DNA from: Posidonia oceanica
Lineage: Eukaryota; Streptophyta; Magnoliopsida; Alismatales; Posidoniaceae
Reading direction: 5' to 3'
Assembly: GCA_037176725.1 (NCBI GenBank)
Contig: JAZBRS010000054.1
Location: forward strand, 10,310,001-10,374,000
Length of the DNA stretch: 64,000 nucleotides
The position numbers were made by a program, and so were the translations under genes. The notes beneath the pieces are model-generated. The model searched no databases and was not told the DNA's origin. It saw only the letters and a program-made list of their open reading frames with translations. Of the stretch, positions 38,601 to 50,600 are shown piece after piece. Numbering within the stretch: the stretch's first letter is position 1; each line of letters begins with the position of its first letter.

Positions 38601-41600
38601 GCTATCAACCACTCTTGGGAGTTATGCCAGTTGGATGTCAAAAATGCCTTCTTATATGAGGATCTAACCGAGTTTGTGTATATGGAGCAACCTCCAAGTT
38701 ATGTTGCTCAGGAGGAGGATCGTGTGTGCAGACTGAAGAAGGCGATTTATGGCCTCAAACAGAGTCCCCAGGCATGGTTTGAAAAGTTCAGTCAGGTGGT
38801 CCTAGCTGGTGGATTCCAGAGGTGTGCTGTTGATCATTCAGTTTTCTACAGGAAGACTACTAGTGACTGTGTTATTCTCGCAATATATGTGGATGATATA
38901 TTGGTGACAGGCAGTAATGTGAAGGGCATTACAGAGAACAAACAACAACTTCACACTCATTTTGTCACGAAGGATATAGGAAAGCCATGTTATTTCCTTG
39001 GGATTGAGTTCGTCTATGTAAATGGAAGAATGACATTATCACAGAGGAAGTATGTCCTAGATCTCCTACAAGAAACAGGCCTTCTGGGGTGCAAACCAAA
39101 GAACACTCCTATTGAACAAACATCGGTGTTCTGAGATACCAACTCAAACTTGTTAAAGGATCCTAGTCAGTATAGACGATTGATCGGGAAGCTCGTCTAT
39201 CTGACAGTGACTCGACCTGATATTTCATATACAGTCAGTCTTTTGAGCCAATTTATGCATGAGCCTAGGAAAGTACACTGGACTGGAGCCCTTCGTGTCC
39301 TGTTTTATGTTAAAGGTGCTCCAGGAAAAGATCTAGTCTGCAGAAGGAATGGTCACATAAGGATCATGGCTTATTCAGACTCAAGATATGCAAGAGATTG
39401 TAAGGACAGAAAATCCACGTCTGGCTTCTGTACTTCTGTAGGAGGTAATCTTGTCACCTGGCAAAGTAAAAAGCAAACTGTAGTGTCGAGGTCCAGTGCA
39501 GAGGCAGAGTATAGGACCATAGCACAGACAGCTTGTGAGATGATATGGATCAAGTCACTCTTGAAGCAGCTTGGTTTCGATGTTGAGCTTCCCATGTCCA
39601 TGTGGTGTGATAACCAAGCAGTTATATTCATTGCAAACAATCTCACCTTCTATGAGCGCACGAAACACAATGAGGTTAACTATCACTAGTGAGAGATCTG
39701 GTAATGAATGGGGTTATTTCGACACCTGACACTCAGTCTTCAGAGCAGTTGGCAGATATCTTCACCAAAGGCTTAAGTGTTGGTGTTTTTCATTTTTATG
39801 TATCAAATTGGACATGATTGATATGTATGCTCCAGTTTGAAGGGGAGTGTTAGAGATAATGTATATATGTGTGTAATACGAATATATGGATAAATGAGTT
39901 GTTGGATATCAGTCAAGTCTAAGGTATACTCTAATATATATGTACTCTATATATATCTAATATACTCTATATATATATGTACCTACACATGTTCAATAAG
40001 ATATACGATCTTATTCTCCCTATTCTCTGTCTCAACATATATCAATGATGATTAAAACAACGAAGTAAAACAAACATAGAAGGGGATGAGAGACAATGAA
40101 AACACTATAAAAATACTATAGATTTATAATGGTTCGGTCAATTCCAGCCTAGTGCAATCCTTGAGAACCCCTCAAGAGTTTCCTTAATCTTAATAAACTT
40201 ACTTGTATGACGATCCCCTCGCCTATTCTGCAAAAACTGCAGTACTTTCTCACAACCAGAGAAGCTCTAGACCTTTTGAGACTTTTACATATTTCAACTT
40301 GAACACCACCAAGCTATAAGATCTCCCAACAATACAATAGAATGTAATAGATGTGGATATTAGGCTCACTTTCCTTTTCTCAATGGGACTTAGCTTGGAA
40401 TGCTCTCTTTTGATGTGGAATGGAGTTTTGGAGCTTGAATAATAACAACTAGGCTTGTAATATGCTTAGAGTGGAATTGGTGCCTTTGGAAGGGAGGAAT
40501 AGGGTCCTATTTATAGGAAAATCCTAAGGAATATTCGTGTCTAACGACTAATTCCCCCCCCCAACGTTCACAAACAGCTAGTAGTTCGACGTACCGAAAT
40601 TCTTCGATCGCTCATTTTGCCGTTAACGTTCACAAAAATCGACTAGTTCGGTATACCGAAATGTTTCGGTGTGCCGAAGGTGCTCTTGATTGTGAACCTA
40701 TATTCCAGATTTCGGTATACCGAAGTTTTTTGGTATGTTGATTCTATTATCTGTTATGAACTCTGATTTCCCTAGAGTTCGGTACACCGAAATTATTCCG
40801 TCTGCCGAAATCAACCCTTGAACCAATCTTTAAGGATTTTTCTAAGATTCCCTCTTAGGTTCATGGATATTCCTATTTTTTTAGGATTTTAACATGTTTG
40901 GGAGATCTTTACACATCCTAGATATTACAAAAAGAGAAATGAAAAATTACATCAATGATTTTACAATAAGCTCAAACGCATTCTTTTGGTCTTGATTTTC
41001 TTTGATTTCTCTTTGATTTCTTCCAAATGTCTCCACGTTTCTTCCTTCATGGTATGTATCTTCCTTATAAGTCATTTCTTGGAGTTTGTTCACTTTATAT
41101 TCTAAGCATTTCTCACATAGTAATATTAGTCCGAAAAACAATATACATGACTTTGTTATCATCAAAATAAAATATTCAGGTGTATATTTCCAACAATCTC
41201 TTCATTTTTTATAATGACAAAAACTTAAAATTTTAATCTATATACTCCCCCTACTAATAAGCATGGGTTTGATAAAATTTTATCAATAATTATCTTCCCC
41301 TTGTTATTGAAGTATATAAGCAACAATTTTCAGCTTTAAAATTCTATTTTGAGTAAGTACATTTTTTTTTAAACCATTGCTCCCCTTAATTATCATAATT
41401 TTAGTTAAATATGCACAATATAATATCTTCTCCCTTTTTTTTGTCATGAGCAAAAAGATATAAGTATTTAAATCAAAATGGGGATGTATATTTCCAAAAA
41501 ATGTTTATTTAGCATATGTATACAAGATATAGTACTCCTTGATATTTTCACAAGATAATTGAATGTGATACTTAAGTTAAAAAATCAACAATAAAAAACC

Positions 41601-44600
41601 AGAACTTTCGACATACCGAACAGAAACGGTAGACCGAACCAATAATTATCTTCCCTTTGTTATTGAAGTATATAAGTAACAATTTTCAACTTTAAAATTC
41701 TATTTTGAGTAAGTACTTTTTTTTTAAAACTATTGCTCCCCTTAATTATCATAATTTTAGTTAAATATGCACAATATAATATCTTCTCCCTTTTTTTTGT
41801 CATGAGCAAAAAGATATAAGTATTTAAATCAAAATGGGGATGTATATTTCCAAAAAATGTTTATTTAGCATATGTATACAAGATATAGTATTCCTTGATA
41901 TTTTCACAAGATAATTGAATGTGATATTTAAGTTAAAAAATCAGAACTTTCGACATACCGAACAGAAACGGTAGACCGAACCAAAGCATTTTTATTTGTT
42001 ACATTTATGCTCACAAATGTCAGAAACAATTATCATATATTTGTATAATCATTCATAACCATTCTCAATCATATAATTTCATAGATAATCATAAAATTCA
42101 TACATAATCATCACAAAGTCTTATATATAAGCATAACATTCATTTAAACATAATGTTTACATAAACATACAAACATGACTCATAATCACAAGACTATAGA
42201 GGTGGAGGTGGTGGATATCCGTGTAGATATTTGATTATCTCATAATGGTAGGAATCCATATTTTCTCCAAGCTGTGTGATTTGATCTGAGTGGTATTTCA
42301 ATTGTTGGTCTGAATGAGCAATATATGAGTCAAAACAAGTGGAGAGGGAGTTTAGATTTTCTGTGAATTCATTTCTCTATTCATACGACTGTTTATGTAA
42401 CTCTTCTTGTCGTAAATGAATATCGGAGATTTGATTTCTCAATTCTTCAATTACTCCCTTATTGACTTGATCCTCGTCTTCTTCTTCTGAACTTTCTTCA
42501 TCCTTCTCTTGAGTCCCAGAGTTGATGCCTTAGAGGTCAGAACTTTCTTCATCCTTCATACTTTTTGCTCTTTCTAAAGCTTGTTCCATCTTATCAATGG
42601 CGACACTATCTAAGTGTCTGGACTTAACAGTGATTGAGGGATCATTAGCTAATGGGACATTATAGTGCTCAAAAAAGTAAATTAGTGAAGGTCCATAGAA
42701 TAGTTTGGTCTTTACATGTTCCATACAATGGAATATGACTCTAGACCAGTTTACTAGAATTTTCTTGATAATGGCATAGACAGTTTTACTGGATAGTTCG
42801 CTAAGTTCATCATTGTGGTATTTCTTTTGTATGATATTAGCCGCTACAATATAGACTATGATCCTAGATTGTTTTGTTAATTGGTTTAATTGATTTGGCT
42901 TAAATGAACTTCTTTTGTTGGAGGAAATGATTTTGTTTATTTCTTGATATGACCAACCTTGTTCCTTAAAGGTTAATGTGATATCTAACCCTATGGATGG
43001 GATTTTCAATTGTCCAATTAAGATTTCATCAAATGGTAGTTCTATACCAGATAGAAATGATTCACAAATGTATTGGGAAATTCCTAAATTGACATAAAAT
43101 TCGGAGACTAAGTGAGGATAGTACTTTGTGTCACCAATTGAAGATAGATAAGGAACAAGCATTTGTTTTTGAAAGAAAGATCCAATGGCTCTAAGATCAT
43201 GGAAGACTACCTTTCTTACAGTGAGTACTTCACGATTTGCGAATCTCTCGTTGTGAGCTTTCATGACTGCATCGTCTATAAAATAGAAGTATCTGATGAA
43301 TACATAATTTATTCATAATTCATACATATTTTATTCCTCATATTTATTTGATTATTGTATATAAATAATGCTACTTGGGGTGTTTTTAGTTAATTTTGCA
43401 AGAACCTTAACTATTACAAGCAAATGCAAATAAAAAACGAAAGAGAAGATCAAAAGATCAATTATGTTGCAAACATGGGAAGAAATCTCAATCCAACTAG
43501 ACTCCAATTAAAGATTCAATTTGAGCACATAGCAAATTCAAATTCAAATTCAAATGGATTCTAGATATGCACAGTATTCTCAACAAGCAATCAAAATTAG
43601 TGGTGGTTGGTGGCTCTTACTATATATGGAGAGAATTCCTAAAATCTAGGGATGTCTTTTAAATCGAAGATATTATTCATATTTGTGATTTAAATTTTTA
43701 AAAAAATGTAATCCTTATTCATGTCTATAAATATAGGGATTCTCTATGTATTTCATCATCTTCTACTTTGTATACTTCTTCTCCTGGACCGCTTCTCCAA
43801 CTATGGAGTTGAGTGCTTGAAGTTGCTTGTATCGGGTTTGAATGATAACATTATTAATTTTATTTTATTATATTTCCTTCTTTTTATTTTTGTTTCCCTT
43901 TTTCAATCATGTGCGAACTTTTTTTTTTAGAATTAGATGAAGCTATGGTAATTTCATGATGATGTAATTAGTTTTGCTCTTTTCTCTCTTGTGCTTCATG
44001 TCATGATCAAATATGCTAGACTAGCACAACATTGATTTCCAATTATTTCGATAAACTTTGATAGGCTAATATTAAGTACATCTTTTTAGCCTATACTTAG
44101 GAAAGAGTAAATTAGAGATCGTGTGTATTGTCGTAGTTATATTATTTTATCATTTAATTAAATCATGCTTTTATTTTTATATTCATGTACTTGATAATCT
44201 ATCATGTGTTCCATATAGACTATGCTTGTTAGAGTAGAATTCTTTAATTTGATTTTTGAGATTGAAAAGTAAGAGAAAGTGAACTAGTTGATTATCATAT
44301 TAATTGCATAGTGAATTCATGATCCTAGACTTCATTATATAATTTTAAGTATCAAAATCATCACGTTTTCTTTTATTTCACTAAATTCCAATTCCATCTT
44401 TATATCTTCCATCATAATTTGACAATTAGAATTAAAATCTAGAATTCACTATTCTCTGTAGGATCGACCCGTACTTGCATACGTACTACATAATACGTCA
44501 TGCACTTACGGTTATTTAAAATTCACATCAGTATCTATCACCGTGGGCACGCTTGTCAGAGGAGGAGGAGGTGTTCGGAGCTTGCTTCCTCCTTGACCTC

Positions 44601-47600
44601 GTGGCATGCATCTTTTTGGGCGGCATTGTTGGAGAATGAGGTGGAGAATGAGGAAAGGACGGGATTTGAAGAGGAAGTGAAAATCTTAGGGTTTGAGGAG
44701 GAATGGAGACGATACAGGATAGAAGGTTGAAGGAGAAATGTGTTTTTCATTGAAACATAGGGCTTAAAACAGGTTTATTTGTCCTGATGTAACAAAATCG
44801 GTATACCGAAAACGAACGGTATGCCGTTTTGCTCGAAACTAAGACACACAACTAAGAGTATGTTCAGTCGACCGGACAAAATCGGTAGGCCAAAGATACC
44901 TCCTGTCCGAAAGTGCACTCGGTAGGCTGAAGAATTTCGGCAGACCAAATTATCTATGGACAGAAATCTGACAAAGGAGTTTGATAGACTGAAGAATTTC
45001 GATTTGCAGAACACACATATATATTCAATAATTTTAAACTATATCATTCATTGTACAAATACCTAAATTTCTTCTAATTTTAATGAATTATTGTTCATCC
45101 AAGGGTTTTATGAATGTCTGTTAATTGATCTTTTGTAGAAATAAATTCTAATTTTATATCATTTTTAAATACATGATCCCTTAGAAAGTGATGTCATACT
45201 TCAATGTATTTGGTCCTAGAGTAATGTACTGGGTTTTAAGACAAGTTTATTGCACTTGTGTTATCACATAGGACATATGTTGTGTTGAATGATAAATCAA
45301 AATCTTTTATAGTTTGCCTCATCCACAGTATTTGTGTACAACAACATCCAACTGCAATATACTCAGCCTCAGTGGTTGATAGGGCCACACTATTTTGTTT
45401 CTTACTAAACCATGAAACTAATAAGAGTCCCAAGAATTTACATGTACCACTTGTACTCTTTCTATCCGTTTTGCATCCGACAAAATCAACATCACTGTAG
45501 GCTACAAGATCTAGATTTGAATTTCTAAGGAAAAATAAACCAAAGTCCTTAAATCCTTGAAGATATCTAAAAATTCTTTTAACGACTAAATGTGATTCCT
45601 TAGGAAAGACTTAATATCCAACATAAACATACACTAAACATTATATCAAGCTTACTAACTGTTAAATATAGTAAAGATCCAATCATTCATCTGTATCGTT
45701 TTTTATCAACATTTACTTCATCTCCATCCTTATTTAGTTTGGTAGTTGTACTCACTGGTGTTTTAGCAATTTTTGAATTGTCCATATCAAATCTCTTTAA
45801 CAATTCATTTGTGTATTTTTCTTGGCAAATAAATATTCCTTCTTTCATTTGTTTTATTTAAAATCCAAGAAAGAACGTTAATTCCCCCATCATACTCATT
45901 TTAAATTCTTTTTGCATAGTTCTTACGAATTCTTTACACAGATTTTCATTTGTAGATCCAAATATAATATCATTCACATAAATTTGGACTAATAAAATAT
46001 CTTTGTCAACTTTCTTAATGAATAATATGATATCCACCAATCCAATAATAAATCCATTTTCAACTAAGAATTTCTTCAATTTATCATACCAAACTCTAAG
46101 TACTTGTTTTAGTCCATACAAGACTTTGTTTAGTTTAAACACATGATTGGGATGAATTTCATCTTCAAATCCAGGAGGTTGCCTAACATAAACTTTTTCT
46201 TCAATGACTCCATTTAAGAAAGCATTTTTTACATCCATTTGAAACAATTTGAAATTCATATAACTAGCATAAGTCAATAGCATCCTTATTGACTCTAGTC
46301 GGGCAATTGGAACATAAGTCTCATCAAAATCTATTCCTTCTTCTTGACTATAACCTTGTGCTACTAATATAGCTTTATTTCTAACCACTATTCCTGATTC
46401 ATCCAATTTATTTCTAAAGATCCATTTTATTCCTATAACTGGGTGATCTAAAGGTTTTGGAATTAATTTCCAAACATTATTTATTTTAAATTGATTTAGT
46501 TCTTCTTGCATGGCAAACATCCAAAACTCATCACTACATGCTTCATCCACATTTTTAGGCTCAATAGAGAACATGAAAGCATATGTAACACAGCCATGAT
46601 CTAAGTTTGAACGTGTAAGGATTCCCTTGGAAACTTCACCAATAATGAGTTCCTTGAGGTGTCCAGACATTTATTGCCATTCTTTAAAATTGTTTTTAAG
46701 CTCTATCTTATTTTGCGTATTTTCTTCATTATTTGAGTTGTTTAAAGTATTTTCAATAATGTCAGATTCATCTTCAACATTAATTGTTTTAGTTATGTTT
46801 CCATCAAAGTCTACATGTATAGATTCTTCTATAGTTTGAGTTTTTTTATTAAAGATTTTATATGCCTTACTCCTAGAAGAATAACCAATAAGGATTCCTT
46901 CATCAAATTTAGAGTCAAATTTGTTCAAAACATCCTTGATTTTTAAGATAAAACATTTACACCTAAAAACTTTAAGATATGAAATGCGAGGAATTCTTCC
47001 AAATCAAAGTTCAAAGGGAGTTTTGTTTAAGATAGGTCAAATAAACCCGTTTTAAGCCCTATGTTTCAAATGAAAAATGCATTTCTCATTCAATCTTCTC
47101 TCCATTGCCGATGACTCCCTCTCCTGTGCCGTCTCCATTCCTCCTCAAACCCTAAGCCCCTGTTTAGAACCTGGAGCCAGAATTTGAATTACAATTCCAT
47201 TTGGCAAGTCAAAAAATAGAATAAAAGCGAAATAATAATTCTTATTCTGATTTACTTATTCTAGAATAGCTATTCCCGCTAGAATAGCTATTCCACAGGA
47301 ATGATGGAATAAAATTATTCCGCTAAGTTATTCTGATACATATATGTATACGGTGTATTTATTTTTTGTTTAAAAATTAATACATATATAATATGATGTA
47401 TGCATATTTTAAATTAGATATATATCTTAGTAATCAAGTTGATTATTATTAATCTATATGTTTTCCACTTATTCCAACATTTATTCTGATACTTATTCCA
47501 CTTTTCATCTAAATCAGAATATCTCCCTATATACACTTATTCACCTTTAAAAGAAAATCACTACCAAATAGAATAGCAATACTATCAGAATACCAATACC

Positions 47601-50600
47601 ACTTTCCACTTATTCTTACTTTTTTTATTCTACATCCAAAGAGAGGCTAACATTTTCACTTCCTCCTCTTCAAATCCCGTCCTTTCCTCATACTTCACCT
47701 CATTTCCACCTCATTCTCCAAAAATGCTGCCCAAAAAGATGCATGCCACGAGGCCAAAAAGGAAGCAAACTCTAGACACCTCCGACAACGACAACGACGA
47801 GCGCGCCCACGATGATAGATACTTCCATTTCATAGACGATGTAGCCATGAAAGCTCACAAATAGAGATTCGCAAATCGTGAAGTACTCACTGGAAGTAAG
47901 GTAGTCTTCCATGATCTTAGAGCCATTGAATCTTTCTTTTAAAAACAAATGCTTGTTCCTTATTTATCTCCAATTAGTGACACAAAGTACTATCCTCACT
48001 TAGTCTTCGAATTTTATGCCAATTTAGGAATTTCCCAATACATTTGTGAATTATTTCTATTAAGTATAGAACAACCCTTTAATGAAATCCTAATTGGACA
48101 ATTGTTGAAAATCCCATCCACAGGACTAGATATCACATTAACCTTTAAGGAACTAGGTTGGTCATATCAAGAAATAAACAAAACCATTTCCTCCAACAAA
48201 AGAAGTTCATTTAAGCCAAATCAATTAAACCAATTAACAAAACAATCTAGGATCATAGTCTATATTGTAGCGGCCAATATCATACAAAAGAAAGACCACA
48301 ATGATGAGCTTAGCGAACTATCCTGTAAAGCTGTCTATGCCATTACCAAGAAAATTCCAATAAACTGGTTTAGAATCATGATCCATTGTATGGAACATAT
48401 AAAGACCAAACTATTCTATGGACCTTCACTAACTTACCTTTTTTAACACTATAATGTCCCATTAGCTAATGAACCCACACTCACTGTTAAGTCCAAACAC
48501 TTAGACAATGTCGCCATTGATAAGATGGAACAAACTTTGGAAAGAGCAAAAAGTCTGAAAAACATCAATACCTCCAAGACATCAACTTTTGGGGCTCAAG
48601 AGAAAGATGAAGAAAGTTCAGAAGAAGAAGACGATGATCAAGTCAATAAGAGAGCAATTGAAGAATTGAGAAATCAAATCTCCGATATTTATTTACAACA
48701 ACAAGAGTTACATAAATAGTCATATGAATGGAGAAATGAATTCACAGAAAATCTAAACTCCCTCTCCACTCGTTTTGACTCATATATTACTCATTAAGAC
48801 CAACAAATGAAATACCACTCAAATCAAATCACACAGTTTGGAGAAAAGATGGATTCCTACCATTCTGAGATAATGAAATATCTACACGGATATCCACCAC
48901 CTCCACCTCCATAGTCTTGTGATTATGAGTCATGTTTGTATGTTTATGTAAACATTATGTTTAAATGAATGTTATGCTTATATACAAGACTTTGTGATGA
49001 TTATGTATGAATTTTATGATTATCTATGAAATTATATGATTGAGAATGGTTATGAATGATTATACAAATATATGATAATTATTTCAGACATTTGTGGGCC
49101 TAAATGTAACAAATAAAAATGTTCTGTTCGATATGCCGAAAGTTCTAGCTTTTATTGTTGATTTTTTAACTTAAGTATCACATTCAATTATCTTGTGAAA
49201 ATATCAAGGAATACTATATCTTGTATACATATGCTAAATAAACATTTTTTGGAAATATACATCCCCATTTTGATTTAAACACTTATATCTTTTTGCTCAT
49301 GACAAAAAAAAAGGAGAAGATATTATATTGTGCATATTTGACTAAAATTATGATAATTAAGGGGAGCAATAGTTTGTTTTTTTTTTAAATGTACTTACTC
49401 AAAATAGAATTTTAAAGTGGAAAATTGTTGCTTATATACTTCAATAACAAGGGGAAGATAATCATTGATAAAAAAAATTCAAACCCATGCTTATTGGTAG
49501 GGGGAGTATATAGATTAAATCTTTAAATTTTTGTCATCGTTAAAAAAGAGGAGATTGTTCGAAATATACACCTGAATATTTTATTTTGATGATAACAAAA
49601 TCATGTATATTATTTTTCAGACTAATATTACTATGTGAGAAATGCTTAGAGAATAAATTGAAGAAACTCCAAGAAATGACTCACAAAGAAGATACATATG
49701 AAGGAAGAAACGTGGAGACATCCGAAAGAACTCAAAGAGAAATTAAAGAAAATAAAGACCAAAAGAATACGTGTGAGTTTATTGTAAAATCATTGATGTA
49801 ATTTTTCATTTCTCTTCTTGTAATATCTAGGATGTGTAAAGATCTCCCAAACATGTCAAAATCCTAGAAAAAATAGGAATACTCGTGAACCCAAGAGAGA
49901 ACCTTAGAAAAATCTTTCAGTAGACCAAATAATTTCGGTGTATCGAAATCTGAAAAAATCAGAATTCACAATAGATAACAGAATCGACATACCGAAAAAC
50001 TTCGGTATACCGAAATCTAGAATATAGATTCACAACCAAGAACACCTTCAGCACACTAAAACATTTCGGTATACCGAACTGGTCGATTTTTGTGAACGTT
50101 AACAGCAAAACGGGCGATCGAAGAATTTCGGTATGCCGAACTACTAATTGTTTGTGAACGTTGGGGGGAAAACTAGCCGTTAGACACGAATATTCTTTGT
50201 GATTTTCCTATAAATAGGACCCCATTCCTCCCTTTCAAAGGCACCAATTCCACTCTATGCATATTAAGCCTAGTTGTTGTTATTCAAGCTCCAAAACTCC
50301 ATTCCACATCAAAAGAGAGCATTCCAAGCTAAGTCCCATTGAGAAAAGGAAAGTAAGCCTAATATCCACATCCATTACACTCTAAGCATCATAGCTTAGT
50401 GGTGTTCAAGTTGAAATCTGTAAAAGCTTCAAGAGGTCTAGGACTTCTCCGGTTGTGAGAAGATATTGCGGTTTTTGCGAGATTGGCGAGAGATCGTCAT
50501 ACAAGTAAGTTTATTAACATTAAAGAAACTCTCAAGGGATTCTCGAGGAGTGGACTAGAGCGGGATTGGCCGAACCACTATAAATCTATAGTATTTTCAT

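Larger units (their letters stand above)
35129..40037 (+). mobile_element. Nested copia LTR retrotransposon inside the left LTR
   Basis: The 4.9-kb element begins TGTTAGAGATC and ends CTGTCTCAACA. It is flanked by TATAT on both sides (35124-35128 and 40038-40042). Removing it together with one TATAT restores a sequence matching the right LTR (AAGTATATCAATGATG). The LTRs are 35129-35293 (165 bp) and 39848-40037 (190 bp); the 3' one has an extra TATA-rich segment. TGGTATCAGAGC follows the 5' LTR as initiator-Met primer-binding site, and GAAGGGGAG precedes the 3' LTR. The order gag, integrase, RT, RNase H gives copia. RT and RNase H are open for long stretches, so it is younger or better preserved than the intron 15 element. 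Confidence 0.95.
35022..41195 (-). repeat. Left LTR of the palindromic element (interrupted)
   Basis: On the minus strand this LTR runs from 41195 (TGTTGGAAATATACACC) down to 40043, is broken by the nested copia element, and resumes at 35128 to 35022. The net length is about 1,260 bp. It contains perfect TTCGGTATACCGAA palindromes at 40647-40660 and 40711-40724. Upstream, at about 41196-41210 on the minus strand, is the polypurine-like tract ending GAAGAGAT. Confidence 0.8.
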
